Source: Sinorhizobium garamanticum (GTDB lineage: Bacteria > Pseudomonadota > Alphaproteobacteria > Rhizobiales > Rhizobiaceae). From it: 64,000 bases of DNA. Where the stretch lies: assembly GCF_029892065.1 (NCBI RefSeq), contig NZ_CP120373.1, positions 1,811,501 through 1,875,500 of the forward strand, written 5' to 3'. Under the pieces are notes generated by a model. That model was not told where the DNA came from. It made no database searches and saw only the letters and a program-made list of their open reading frames with translations. A program made the position numbers and the translations under genes. This document shows positions 7,914 through 16,494 of this stretch, one piece after another; the first letter of the stretch is position 1, and each line of letters begins with the position of its first letter.

Positions 7914-9008
7914 TCATGCCTGGACCTCGCAGGCCCTGAAGGTGCGCTCGAGCTTCTCGCGGTCGAGATCGCGGCCGATGAAGACGAGCCGGGACTCGCG
8001 CTTCTCGCCGTCTTTCCAGGCGCGCTGGTGATCGCCCTCGATGATCATGTGCACGCCCTGGACCACGTAGCGCTCGGCATCGCCGGCAAAAGCGATGATG
8101 CCCTTCAGCCGCAAGATATTCGGACCATCGGTCTGGGTGATCTTCTGGATCCACGGAAAGAAGCGGTCGGGGTTCATCTCGCCGCCACGCAGCGAGATCG
8201 ACTGCACGGTCACGTCATGAATGGGTGACGGCCCATGATCGTGGTGATGATGGTGGTGATCGTGACCATGGTCATGACCATGGTCATGATCATGATGATG
8301 GTGATCGTGATCGCAATCGGGGCCGCAGACGTGATCGTCGTGCTCATCCTGGTCGAGGAAGTGCGGATCGTTTTCGAGCGCCTTTTCAAGATTGAAGGCA
8401 CCCTGGTCGAGCACCTTCGTCAGGTCGATCTCGGAGCGCTGCGTGCGGTAGATGCGAGCAGACGGATTGATGACGCGCACCGTTGCCTCGATCCGCTCCA
8501 GCTCTTCCGGCGTCACGAGGTCGGTCTTGTTCAAGAGCACGACATCGGCGAAGGCGATCTGGTCCTCGGCCTCGCGGCTGTCCTTGAGACGCAGCGGGAG
8601 GTGCTTGGCGTCGACCAGTGCCACGACAGCATCAAGCTCGGTCTTGGCGCGTACGTCGTCGTCCATGAAGAAGGTCTGGGCGACCGGTACCGGATCGGCA
8701 AGGCCGGTGGTCTCGACGATGATCGCATCGAAACGGCCCGGACGGCGCATCAGCCCCTCGACCACACGTATCAGGTCGCCGCGCACCGTGCAGCAGACGC
8801 AGCCGTTGTTCATCTCGTAGATTTCCTCGTCGGACTCGACGATCAGGTCGTTGTCGATGCCGATTTCGCCGAATTCGTTGACGATCACCGCATATTTGCG
8901 GCCGTGATTCTCGCTGAGGATGCGGTTGAGCAGCGTCGTCTTGCCGGCGCCGAGATAGCCCGTGAGCACGGTGACGGGGATCGGCTTCTGCGTGGATGTT
9001 TCTGTCAT
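7914..9008 (-). CDS. CobW/COG0523 GTPase with His-rich metal-binding loop
   Basis: A 364-residue G3E-family GTPase. Walker A is GYLGAGKTT (residues 17-25). The metal-binding CxCC motif is C70-V-C72-C73, the guanine-specificity motif is NKTD (160-163), and the C-terminal CobW domain runs from about residue 265 to the end. Between residues 223 and 258 lie 19 histidines plus two cysteines, interspersed with aspartates, a sink or transfer site for Zn2+, Co2+ or Ni2+. Relatives are zinc metallochaperones (ZagA/ZigA) or, with cobalamin genes, CobW itself. No cobalamin genes are nearby, which favours a zinc-type chaperone. It is first in an operon with the WD40 gene. A perfect dyad lies 40-69 bases upstream. 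Confidence 0.92.
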   Translation of the reverse strand: MTETSTQKPIPVTVLTGYLGAGKTTLLNRILSENHGRKYAVIVNEFGEIGIDNDLIVESDEEIYEMNNGCVCCTVRGDLIRVVEGLMRRPGRFDAIIVETTGLADPVPVAQTFFMDDDVRAKTELDAVVALVDAKHLPLRLKDSREAEDQIAFADVVLLNKTDLVTPEELERIEATVRVINPSARIYRTQRSEIDLTKVLDQGAFNLEKALENDPHFLDQDEHDDHVCGPDCDHDHHHHDHDHGHDHGHDHHHHHHDHGPSPIHDVTVQSISLRGGEMNPDRFFPWIQKITQTDGPNILRLKGIIAFAGDAERYVVQGVHMIIEGDHQRAWKDGEKRESRLVFIGRDLDREKLERTFRACEVQA

Positions 9009-9047
9009 GGGAGCCTCGAGGATTGGCGATGCGCCGCGGGCATCTAT

Positions 9048-9077
9048 GTCGCGTCCTCATATAGGAGATGACGCGAC
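9048..9077. promoter_or_regulatory. Perfect dyad upstream of the CobW-type gene
   Basis: GTCGCGTC and GACGCGAC form perfect eight-base arms separated by 14 bases, ending 40 bases before the GTPase start. It could be an operator or a leader hairpin. It does not resemble the AT-rich Zur box known from rhizobia. Confidence 0.4.
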
Positions 9078-9140
9078 GATGCGCAAATGGCGGCAATCGA
9101 ATTCGCTGTCCGGATACGGTCCGCCATTCGCCGAAAGCAA

Positions 9141-9932
9141 TCAGGAAAGTTCGTCGACGTCGAAGGCTTTTACGTCTTCGAGCAGTTCGATGATGCCCTT
9201 CACCACGTGGCCGAGAAGAACCTCACCGCGCGCGGCGGTCGCGGCACCGGCATCGCCGGCGACACCTTGCCGGTTGAGGTCGGACATTTTCCAACCGAAC
9301 GCATGCGGGCCATAGGCACGCAAATGCTTGAAACGGGCGATGAAGTCGCTCTGGCGGGAAGGGAACCGGGTGGCTCGCGTCATATCCACCTTGTCCGGGT
9401 GGAGCGCCAGCATCACCGACGTCTCGATGTCGCCGCCATGAATATCGAGCGCCTTGTCCTCGGCGCTGATCCAGCCCTCCGGCTGTCCGAAACGCGTCCA
9501 GCTCGTCGCGACCGCGAGCATACCGAAGCGCACCCGCGCCTCCGTCGCGACGATCGTCATCAGCGGCGAGTTGCCGCCATGAGCGTTCAGTATCACGAAT
9601 TTGCGGACGCCGAGATGATGGAGATTTTCGGCGATCCCGAGCCAGCGGCCGATCGCGTCGTCATAGGCGAGTGTGCGCGTGCCGGGCACATCCATATGTT
9701 CTATCGAGTAGCCGACGGGCTCGACCGGCAGGAACGTTACCGGCAGGTCCGCGGACAGCGCGGCCGTGACGCGCCGAACGATGCCCTCGGCAATCAGCCG
9801 ATCGGTTTCGAAGGGAAGATGCGGCCCATGCTGCTCATGCGCGCCGAGCGGCAACACCGCGATCCACTGCCGCCGCTCGGAAGGCGCGAGATCGGCGCGG
9901 TTATCGTTCCAGTGGGGCTCCGGCATCGACAT
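9141..9932 (-). CDS. Creatininase-family amidohydrolase
   Basis: A 263-residue metal-dependent hydrolase of the creatininase family. Metal ligands sit in the N-terminal LGAHEQHGPHLPFETD stretch, the central NAHGGN motif, and HGGDIETS. Family members hydrolyse cyclic or linear amides such as creatinine, or formamides in flavin and cofactor pathways; the substrate here is unknown. The start was set at ATG 9932 (MSMPEPHWND). An ATG at 9950 with a closer AG-rich site is also possible, and the longer open frame beyond that covers the promoter. It is divergent from the MarR gene at 10046, which is the obvious candidate regulator. Confidence 0.88.
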   Translation of the reverse strand: MSMPEPHWNDNRADLAPSERRQWIAVLPLGAHEQHGPHLPFETDRLIAEGIVRRVTAALSADLPVTFLPVEPVGYSIEHMDVPGTRTLAYDDAIGRWLGIAENLHHLGVRKFVILNAHGGNSPLMTIVATEARVRFGMLAVATSWTRFGQPEGWISAEDKALDIHGGDIETSVMLALHPDKVDMTRATRFPSRQSDFIARFKHLRAYGPHAFGWKMSDLNRQGVAGDAGAATAARGEVLLGHVVKGIIELLEDVKAFDVDELS

Positions 9933-9980
9933 TTCTCTTCGGTTCTCCATCCCTTCTGTCGTAAAATTGTTATTTGAGTC

Positions 9981-10006
9981 ATACAGTTCGTAATCACAAG
10001 CTGTAT
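9981..10006. promoter_or_regulatory. Inverted repeat between creatininase and marR genes
   Basis: ATACAG and CTGTAT arms are separated by 14 bases, in an AT-rich region between the two divergent starts. The location suits an operator for the MarR protein controlling both genes. Binding is not shown. Confidence 0.4.
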
Positions 10007-10045
10007 TGCTATAAAGGTAGTGTACGGGATTCGGCGGGAGGTCCA

Positions 10046-10543
10046 ATGGGCAAGAAGAGCAAGGCCGAAAAGAAGGGCAAGAACGGCAGGAAAAGGGACG
10101 AGCTTGCCGTCGAGCCGCACGATCTTGCTTCAGTTCTTGTACAGGCGGCGCGTTCGATGCGCACTGTACTTTCCCGCAATCTCGTCGAAAGCGGCCTCTA
10201 TGCGGGGCAGGACGGCGTCATGCTCGCGCTGGCCGAGACCGACGGCCTGACGGCAGGCGCGCTCGCTGCAAAACTTGGTGTCAAGGCACCGACAATGACG
10301 CGTACCATCGGCCGCATGGAGGCGCAAGGCTTCCTCGAACGCCGGCCGGATGAGGAAGATGCGAGACTGACCAAGGTCTATCTGACCGTGCCCGGGCGCG
10401 AACGGCTGCAGACGATTGCAGAGGCCGGTCAGCATTCCGAAAAGCTCGCCACGCGCGGTTTGACCGACAAGCAGGTGCGAACCCTCCTGAAACTGCTGCG
10501 GGCAGTCGACAGCAATCTGCAGGCGGCAAGGGCGCCCGATTGA
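10046..10543 (+). CDS. MarR-family transcriptional regulator
   Basis: A 165-residue winged-helix regulator. After an unusual Lys-rich start (residues 2-17, GKKSKAEKKGKNGRKR) it shows a dimerisation helix. The DNA-recognition region TAGALAAKLGVKAPTMTRTI is followed by the wing RRPDEEDARLTKVYLTVPGR with the conserved Asp-Arg pattern. GGGAGG precedes the ATG by four bases. The divergent creatininase-like gene and the inverted repeat between them suggest local autoregulation. The basic tail could add non-specific DNA affinity. Ligand unknown. Confidence 0.92.
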   Translation: MGKKSKAEKKGKNGRKRDELAVEPHDLASVLVQAARSMRTVLSRNLVESGLYAGQDGVMLALAETDGLTAGALAAKLGVKAPTMTRTIGRMEAQGFLERRPDEEDARLTKVYLTVPGRERLQTIAEAGQHSEKLATRGLTDKQVRTLLKLLRAVDSNLQAARAPD

Positions 10544-10583
10544 TCCGTGCCCCTGCGGTGACACTTCCCGATTGCGGCGATCA

Positions 10584-10598
10584 TTTAAACAGTTTAAA
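10584..10598. promoter_or_regulatory. Palindrome upstream of the LacI-family gene
   Basis: A perfect 15-base palindrome, TTTAAACAGTTTAAA, lies 47 bases before the GTG start, followed by a further partial copy, AATTTAAAAC. This is the expected position for an autoregulatory operator, although LacI-family sites usually have a central CG. Confidence 0.45.
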
Positions 10599-10645
10599 GA
10601 GAATTTAAAACGGGCTGACGAGATCGGTGAATCACGGGGGACATA

Positions 10646-11668
10646 GTGGCGCAAAAGGTCAAGCTTTCGACAATCGCGGAAACACTCGGCCTTTCGACGG
10701 CGACAGTATCCCTGGCATTGCGTGACAGCCCACTGGTGGCGACCGTCACGCGCGACAAGATCAAGGAACAGGCACGCGCGCTCGGCTACATATACAATCG
10801 CCGCGCCGCAAGCTTGAGGACATCGCGGTCCGGCATCATCGGCGTCGTCGTGCACGACATCATGAACCCGTTCTACGGTGAAATCCTCAAGGCGATCGAG
10901 GCGGAACTTGATCGCGACAAGCAGACCTTCATCCTCTCCAACCATTACGATTCCGTCGAGAAGCAGCGCGATTTCATCGAGACTCTGCTTCAGCTTGGCG
11001 GCGACGGTGTCATCATGTCGCCGGCGATCGGCACCCCGCCGGAGGATATCCAGCTTGCCGAGGACAACGGCATGCCCGCGATCCTGATTGCCCGGTCGAT
11101 CGAAGGACTCGACGTGCCGATTTTCCGCGGCGACGACGCCTATGGCATTTCGCTTGCGACCAATCACCTTATCGGCCTTGGCCACCGCTGCATCGCGATG
11201 GTCGGCGGCACCGACCAGACCTCGACCGGCCGCGATCGCTACCAGGGTTATGTGAATGCGCTGCGCAAGGCGAATATCGAGGTCGATCCGGACTTACGCA
11301 TTCCCGGGCCGCGCTCCAAGCAGGGCGGTTTCGAGGCGGCCGTGCATCTCTTGTCGCTGCCGCAAAAACCGACCGCGGTCGTCTGCTGGAACGATCTGGT
11401 GGCGATCGGCATGATGAACGGCATTGCCCGCGCCGGGCTTGTGCCGGGCGTCGACATTTCGGTCACCGGCTATGACGACCTCGAGGAAGCCTCGATCGCC
11501 ACTCCGGCGCTGACGACCGTCTGGAACGGCCAGGCCGACGTCGGCCGCAGCGCAGCGCGCGCGCTTCTCGACAAGCTCTCCGGCAGCCACGAGCCGGACG
11601 GAATCCATCTGATAAAGCCGGAAATGCGCATTCGCCAATCGACCGGCCCACTCCGCGTGCCCGCCTGA
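10646..11668 (+). CDS. LacI-family transcriptional regulator
   Basis: A 340-residue LacI/GalR-type repressor. Residues 5-26 form the helix-turn-helix (LSTIAETLGLSTATVSLAL), followed by a hinge helix (YNRRAASLRTSRSG). The periplasmic-binding-like ligand domain runs from about residue 60 to the end, including GYDDLEEASIATPALTTV near the C-terminus. It starts with GTG after an ACGGGGGACATA ribosome-binding site. The 2-hydroxyacid dehydrogenase starts 24 bases after its stop on the same strand, so the two form an operon and the ligand may be related to a sugar acid or hydroxyacid. That link is inferred from position. Confidence 0.94.
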   Translation: MAQKVKLSTIAETLGLSTATVSLALRDSPLVATVTRDKIKEQARALGYIYNRRAASLRTSRSGIIGVVVHDIMNPFYGEILKAIEAELDRDKQTFILSNHYDSVEKQRDFIETLLQLGGDGVIMSPAIGTPPEDIQLAEDNGMPAILIARSIEGLDVPIFRGDDAYGISLATNHLIGLGHRCIAMVGGTDQTSTGRDRYQGYVNALRKANIEVDPDLRIPGPRSKQGGFEAAVHLLSLPQKPTAVVCWNDLVAIGMMNGIARAGLVPGVDISVTGYDDLEEASIATPALTTVWNGQADVGRSAARALLDKLSGSHEPDGIHLIKPEMRIRQSTGPLRVPA

Positions 11669-11692
11669 GCGCATCTTCCGAAAGGAATAGCG

Positions 11693-12658
11693 ATGTCCGA
11701 GAGCCGCCCCAGAATTCTCGTGCCCGGCAAGATCAACCAGCGCATTCTCGACCGGCTCCCGGAAATGTTCGAGACCGTGCGCATCGAGCGGGCCGATGTG
11801 GAACTGGTGACGCCGGACATGGCGGACGTGGCCGGCGTGGCGGTTTCCGGCCGCCTGCCGGTGGACCTGATGGATGCGTTACCCCACCTCGAGATCATCG
11901 GCAATTTCGGCGTTGGCTATGATGGTGTCGATGTTGCCCGCGCGGCGGCACGCGGGATTGTCGTCACCAATACGCCCGATGTCCTGACGGAAGAAGTTGC
12001 CGACACCGCGATCGGCCTGCTCCTCAATACGCTGCGGCGTCTGCCACAAGCCGAGCAATGGCTGCGGCAGGGCCGCTGGGCGCGGGAAGGGGCGTTTCCT
12101 CTATCGCCGCTCTCGCTCCGGGGGCGCAAGGTCGGGCTCTTCGGGCTGGGACGGATCGGCCTTGCGATCGCCAGGAGACTGGAGGCCTTCGCTGTTCCGA
12201 TCGCCTATCATACGCGCACGCCGCGCGAGGGGCTTGCCTATGCCTATCATTCGAGCCTCAAGGGCCTTGCCGAAGCCGTCGACACGATGATCGTGATCGT
12301 GCCGGGCACGGTAAGCACGCTGAAAGCCGTCAACGCCGACATCCTGGGCGCGCTCGGCCCTGAGGGCGTGCTGATCAGTGTCGGCCGCGGCTCGACCGTG
12401 GACGAGGCGGCGCTCGTTGCCGCCCTTCAGAATGGCGTCATCGCCGGGGCGGGGCTCGATGTTTTCGAGAACGAGCCACATGTGCCGGAGGCACTGCTGA
12501 CGCTTCCGAACGTATCGCTTCTGCCGCATGTGGCGTCCGCTTCGGTGGCGACCCGCAATGCGATGTCCGATCTCGTCGTCGACAATCTGAAGGCCTGGTT
12601 TTCGACGGGAGAGGCCCTTACGCCGGTCGTTGAAACGCCGTTCCGGCGCAAAGGCTGA
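11693..12658 (+). CDS. D-isomer 2-hydroxyacid dehydrogenase (glyoxylate/hydroxypyruvate reductase type)
   Basis: A 321-residue NAD(P)H-dependent dehydrogenase. The nucleotide-binding loop is GLFGLGRIGLAIARRL (about residues 144-159), followed by the phosphate-binding HTRTPREG stretch. The Arg of SVGRGSTVDE, the Glu of ENEPHVP and the His of LLPHVASAS provide the catalytic Arg-Glu-His triad. Lack of an acidic residue at the adenosine ribose pocket and the presence of RTPR favour NADPH. Likely substrates are glyoxylate, hydroxypyruvate or 2-keto sugar acids, which it reduces in the cytoplasm. It is co-transcribed with the upstream LacI-type regulator, consistent with sugar-acid catabolism. Confidence 0.92.
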   Translation: MSESRPRILVPGKINQRILDRLPEMFETVRIERADVELVTPDMADVAGVAVSGRLPVDLMDALPHLEIIGNFGVGYDGVDVARAAARGIVVTNTPDVLTEEVADTAIGLLLNTLRRLPQAEQWLRQGRWAREGAFPLSPLSLRGRKVGLFGLGRIGLAIARRLEAFAVPIAYHTRTPREGLAYAYHSSLKGLAEAVDTMIVIVPGTVSTLKAVNADILGALGPEGVLISVGRGSTVDEAALVAALQNGVIAGAGLDVFENEPHVPEALLTLPNVSLLPHVASASVATRNAMSDLVVDNLKAWFSTGEALTPVVETPFRRKG

Positions 12659-12670
12659 TCGAGAGCGAGA

Positions 12671-13426
12671 TCAGGCCTTTGCCTCTCTGTAGGCACGCAC
12701 CGCATCGCCGAAGGCCCTGAAAAGCGAGGCCGAAGGCGCATCGGTTTTCACCCAGTATTCCGGGTGCCATTGCACGCCGACCGCGAAGGCTTTGGCGCCG
12801 ATCACCGACACCGCCTCGATCGTGCCGTCATCGGCAACCGCTTCGACGGCGAGGCGCGGCGCGGTCGCGGCGATCGCCTGTCGGTGCAGCGAGTTGACCC
12901 TGATGCGGCCAGCGCCGAGAACGGGCGCCAGGCAGCTTCCTTCCTTGACGATCACGTCCTGGCGAATGCCGTAGGCAACGTCGAGTTCGGGCACGTCGGG
13001 CTTGCGATGGTCCGAGATACCGGGCTGGTCCTGAATTTCGGTCGCGAGCGTACCGCCGAGCGCAACATTGAGCTCCTGAATGCCACGGCAGATCGCGAAC
13101 AGCGGAATGCCGCGATCAAGCGCACGGCGGATCAGCGGCAGGCTGGTGGCGTCGCGGCCGGGATCGAACGGACCGTCCGCATCCGTCGCTTGCCTTCCAT
13201 AAAGTGAAGGGTGGACATTGGAGCGTGCCCCGCTGGCGAGAACGCCATCCACACGGTCGAGGATCTCGTCGATGTCATTTCCGGTTTCGAGCGCCGGAAT
13301 GAGAAACGGCATGACGCCGGCGCCCTCGACGGCCGCGCGCACATATTGATGGGCGGCAACATGCCAGACGTTGCCGTCGAATTCGCGAAAATCGCAAGGG
13401 ATCGCAACGACAGGTTTCGACATCAT
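12671..13426 (-). CDS. Class I glutamine amidotransferase-like hydrolase (peptidase C26, PuuD-like)
   Basis: A 251-residue protein of the gamma-glutamyl-gamma-aminobutyrate hydrolase group. The nucleophile is C113 in FAICRGIQELN, and the other triad members are H221 and E223 in VQWHPEY. PuuD releases GABA from gamma-glutamyl-GABA during putrescine breakdown. No other puu genes are adjacent, so the substrate is uncertain. The start is one of two adjacent ATGs (13426 or 13423) after a GGAG site; an upstream TTG is less likely. It converges on the dehydrogenase gene with only 12 bases between stops, so no separate terminator is visible. Confidence 0.9.
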   Translation of the reverse strand: MMSKPVVAIPCDFREFDGNVWHVAAHQYVRAAVEGAGVMPFLIPALETGNDIDEILDRVDGVLASGARSNVHPSLYGRQATDADGPFDPGRDATSLPLIRRALDRGIPLFAICRGIQELNVALGGTLATEIQDQPGISDHRKPDVPELDVAYGIRQDVIVKEGSCLAPVLGAGRIRVNSLHRQAIAATAPRLAVEAVADDGTIEAVSVIGAKAFAVGVQWHPEYWVKTDAPSASLFRAFGDAVRAYREAKA

Positions 13427-13852
13427 CAAACTCCGTTTCTATGCGGAAAGCCTTGCAGTCAGATATTGGTTAAAGTCAACTGTCAGAATCGCTGTCGACG
13501 ATCCGCGCCGGTGACTACCCTCATCTGGTAGGCTAGAATAAGAACGCGGGAGGAATTAAGGGCATTTCTTCAAGGTCGGGTAACCATCTCATTCGGAAAA
13601 CGGCGGCGGCGCCTGCGCCAGTTGAAGAAACGTGCAAGTCGCAGTCCGAAATTCCTGACGGGGAAATACCTATGCGTGGTTGTAGAAAGCGGATATTATT
13701 ACGAACTTCTGCAATATTGGGTTGAATCGGTGCATGTAGCCCCAGTGCCGTTTTGCTACTATCCTGCAATTCGGCAGATCTTTCGGGGGCTTAGACGAAA
13801 TCTTTCGTTAAGTCCTCGACCCTAACAATCCGGCAAACCCGGAGCTTGGTTC
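13427..13852. other. Intergenic region, no gene recognised
   Basis: A 426-base divergent promoter region between the C26 hydrolase and the GGDEF/EAL gene, relatively AT-rich around 13690-13720. A 67-codon frame at 13622-13825 has atypical codon use and no ribosome-binding site. A small CCGG-caaa-CCGG hairpin lies 14-25 bases before the next start. Nothing else supported. Confidence 0.5.
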
Positions 13853-16162
13853 ATGATGCCCAATGAACGGGGCGCTCTTCCGACAGATGTTTACCTGTCG
13901 TCTGTGAGTTCGCTCTATGAACATCGCCGGACGCTGGTGATCGGCATGCTGTCGCACGTCGTGACCTTCCTGCTTGTCTTCCTCAAGACCTCCGACCCCT
14001 TCTATCTGACCTGCGCCGCGACCATTGTCGTCGTTTGGGCGCTCCGCAACCTCGACATGGCCCGGTTCGACCGGCAGGACTTTTCCGGCGCTGACAACGC
14101 GATGGTCAGGAAATGGGAGAACCGGTACATCGTCGGTGGCGTCAGCGTGACGCTGACATGCGGCATTGCCTGCGGATATGCAATCGCCGTCAGTCAGGAT
14201 TCCTTCGCGGAACTTGCGTGCATTTCGGTGACGCTGGCATCGATGATTTCGCTCGTGGGCCGGAACTATGGTTCCGAACGAGCGGTCCTTTTGTTGTCGT
14301 CGACGGCATGCCTGCCGATCGTGATCGGTCTCTTGACCTTGCGAGACCCCTACATGCTCGTCCTGGCGGTGCTGATACTGCCGTTCATTCTGACGACCTG
14401 GACGATGGCGAACAATGTGCGCGCCTTCCTTTACGAGAATGTCCTTGCCGCACGGGAAATCTCGACAATCGCCGGGCAATTCGACGCGGCGCTCAACAAT
14501 ATGACGCATGGGCTCTTCATGCTCGACAGCGACCATCGCATCGTGGTCGCGAACGAACGCGCCTGCGAACTCCTCAGTCTTGGCGACAAGGCCAATCTCA
14601 AGGGGCGCCTGCTCAGCGAAGTGCTTGAACAAGCCGCCGACCGCTTGGCGCTTGGCGCGAACAACAAGGAGAAGATTGCGCGGCAGCTCGACCTGCTGAT
14701 TGAGGGAAAGCGCTCCCGCGCGCTGATCTCGACGTCGAAAGACCTCTTCCTCGAATTTTCGGCAAATCGACGCGAGAACGGCGAGATCGTATTGACCTTC
14801 GAGGATGTGACCGCGCGTGTGCAGGCGGAAAAGCAGATCCTGCAGATGGTGCGCTTCGACACGCTGACGGGCCTGCCGAGCCGGGACTATTTTGCCGAAC
14901 TTGCCCACAATGCCATGGCTGCCAATGGCGGGCACGGGCGCGACATAGGCTTTCTCCTTGTCGATGTGGCGGAATTCAAGCATGTCAACGATATGCGAGG
15001 GCATGTCGTCGGCGATAAATTGCTTCAGACGATCGCCGAACGCCTCAAGAGCCTCGCCGGCGACGATGCGATCGCCGCCCGGCTGATGGGTGACGAGTTC
15101 GTGGTTTTCTTCCCCAACAAGGCGGATGCCTCCGATCTGGAGGAGCGGATCCGGGCCGTGCATGCCGGTCTGCGCGGCGTTTACGTGGCTGGCGGCTTCA
15201 CATTCAACATGACCATGAGTGCCGGCTTCGTCATTGTGCAGAGTGGCGATTTCCGGTTCGAAGAGCTGCAGATCAAGGCGGACCTGGCGCTCTCGGAAAC
15301 CAAAGCAAGGAACAAGGGTGGCTGCACGGCCTTCGAAGGCGAGATGGACGCCCGCTATCTCGATCGCCAGAAGCTCAAGAGCGATCTGCGCGAAGCGCTT
15401 AACGCAAATGGCCTGAGCCTGTCCTACCAGCCGATGTTCACGCCGGATGGTTCGCGGATCGAATGCTGCGAGGCTTTGGCGCGCTGGACGCATCCGGAGC
15501 GCGGACCCGTGCCGCCGAACGTCTTCATCCAGCTTGCAGAAGAAATGGGCGTCGTTACCGACATCACCCGCTATGTTTTAGGGCAGGCATGCAGGGACTG
15601 CACGAACTGGCCGGCGGATGTGTCGGTGTCGGTCAATCTCTCCGTCCTCGATCTCAGGGGTGACGAGATCGTCTCGATGGTCACCGAGGCGCTCAGGGAG
15701 ACGGGGCTGGATCCAGCGCGGCTGCACCTCGAAGTGACGGAAAGCTGCCTGATGGATGAGCCGGCCAAGGTTCAAGGCATTCTCAGCGACCTGCATGGGC
15801 GTGGCATAACCATCGCCATAGATGATTTCGGCACCGGTTATTCGAGCCTCAGCTATCTCGATACGCTGCCTGCCGGCATCATCAAGATCGACCGGTCGTT
15901 CGTCCGTAACATTCGCGAGGACGCACGACGCTTCAAGCTCTTGCGGGGCACCGTCAATCTTGCCCGCGCGCTTGGCTTGAAGACCGTCGTCGAAGGGGTC
16001 GAGACCGCGGACCAGCTCCAGCTTATCAACGAATTCAAGTGCGCCGATCTGATACAGGGTTTTGTCTTCGCAGCGCCGATGCCGGCCTCCGCGATCAGCG
16101 CCTTGTGCAAGCAAGGTGCACGGAAACGAACCACCAAGTCGTCCAGCCAGCGCATCGCCTGA
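13853..16162 (+). CDS. Membrane-bound PAS-GGDEF-EAL cyclic-di-GMP protein, probably a phosphodiesterase
   Basis: A 769-residue protein in four parts: hydrophobic segments between about residues 27 and 185 (inner membrane); a PAS-like sensor at about 205-325; a GGDEF domain at about 330-490 (FDTLTGLPSRDYF); and an EAL domain from about 505 to 755. The diguanylate cyclase signature is changed to MGDEF (412-416), and the expected first Gly is lost. The EAL domain keeps its hallmark residues: EAL at 540-542, the Asn of VNLS, the Glu of LEVTES, DDFGTGYSSL, the Lys of IKIDRS and VVEGVE. The likely net activity is c-di-GMP breakdown. The start is one of two adjacent ATGs after GGAG. Neighbours give no clear operon. 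Confidence 0.93.
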   Translation: MMPNERGALPTDVYLSSVSSLYEHRRTLVIGMLSHVVTFLLVFLKTSDPFYLTCAATIVVVWALRNLDMARFDRQDFSGADNAMVRKWENRYIVGGVSVTLTCGIACGYAIAVSQDSFAELACISVTLASMISLVGRNYGSERAVLLLSSTACLPIVIGLLTLRDPYMLVLAVLILPFILTTWTMANNVRAFLYENVLAAREISTIAGQFDAALNNMTHGLFMLDSDHRIVVANERACELLSLGDKANLKGRLLSEVLEQAADRLALGANNKEKIARQLDLLIEGKRSRALISTSKDLFLEFSANRRENGEIVLTFEDVTARVQAEKQILQMVRFDTLTGLPSRDYFAELAHNAMAANGGHGRDIGFLLVDVAEFKHVNDMRGHVVGDKLLQTIAERLKSLAGDDAIAARLMGDEFVVFFPNKADASDLEERIRAVHAGLRGVYVAGGFTFNMTMSAGFVIVQSGDFRFEELQIKADLALSETKARNKGGCTAFEGEMDARYLDRQKLKSDLREALNANGLSLSYQPMFTPDGSRIECCEALARWTHPERGPVPPNVFIQLAEEMGVVTDITRYVLGQACRDCTNWPADVSVSVNLSVLDLRGDEIVSMVTEALRETGLDPARLHLEVTESCLMDEPAKVQGILSDLHGRGITIAIDDFGTGYSSLSYLDTLPAGIIKIDRSFVRNIREDARRFKLLRGTVNLARALGLKTVVEGVETADQLQLINEFKCADLIQGFVFAAPMPASAISALCKQGARKRTTKSSSQRIA

Positions 16163-16191
16163 CGCCCCGCCTTGCACCGTCGATTTCGTTT

Positions 16192-16293
16192 CTGCAGCGC
16201 AGCGCGTCTTTGAGACGCGCAAAGGTCGCTGTAGCACTTGGAATCGCCGCATGATTTTATCCTCAAATCGATTCCGATTTGACGAATCATGCA
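16192..16293 (-). repeat. Two-hairpin rhizobial intergenic repeat, copy 2 (inverted)
   Basis: Same element as at 1187-1290, in reverse orientation and more diverged: GC hairpin GCGCGTCT-ttg-AGACGCGC at 16202-16220, then TAGCACTT, then the AT-rich arms CAAATCG/CGATTTG near 16264-16281. It starts 30 bases after the GGDEF/EAL stop. Confidence 0.8.
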
Positions 16294-16382
16294 AATAGGG
16301 AGGGTCGATTCCGCCGTTCCGCCCCCGCATCAGGCTTTCACCCATGTACGGCGCCCCTCAACCTCCGGATTCACCATAAAAC

Positions 16383-16478
16383 TTAACCTCTTGTTAAGGT
16401 TAACAAAAGGTTAAGTGCAGTCTGTCTCATTTTGTGGTTGCCAGCTCGTCATCCGTCAATAGGTTAACCCTTTGTTAA
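16383..16478 (+). promoter_or_regulatory. Three CtrA-type boxes (TTAA-N7-TTAA)
   Basis: Three matches to the alphaproteobacterial CtrA full site, TTAA-N7-TTAA, lie in 96 bases: 16383-16397 (spacer CCTCTTG), 16400-16414 (spacer CAAAAGG) and 16464-16478 (spacer CCCTTTG, followed by C). The first two are separated by only two bases, and the last ends 16 bases before the start codon of the acyltransferase gene. This strongly suggests cell-cycle control by the CtrA response regulator. The site nearest the start would fit repression, or a promoter very close to the gene. Confidence 0.75.
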
Positions 16479-16494
16479 CTATGGGGGTCGACTT

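Noticed and set aside
8235..9071. Plus-strand frame beginning with a Met/Val/Ile-rich run
   Set aside because: It is the complement of the His/Asp codons of the CobW-type GTPase and only imitates a membrane segment.
13622..13825. 67-codon plus-strand frame upstream of the GGDEF/EAL gene
   Set aside because: Poor codon usage, no ribosome-binding site, no recognisable motif.
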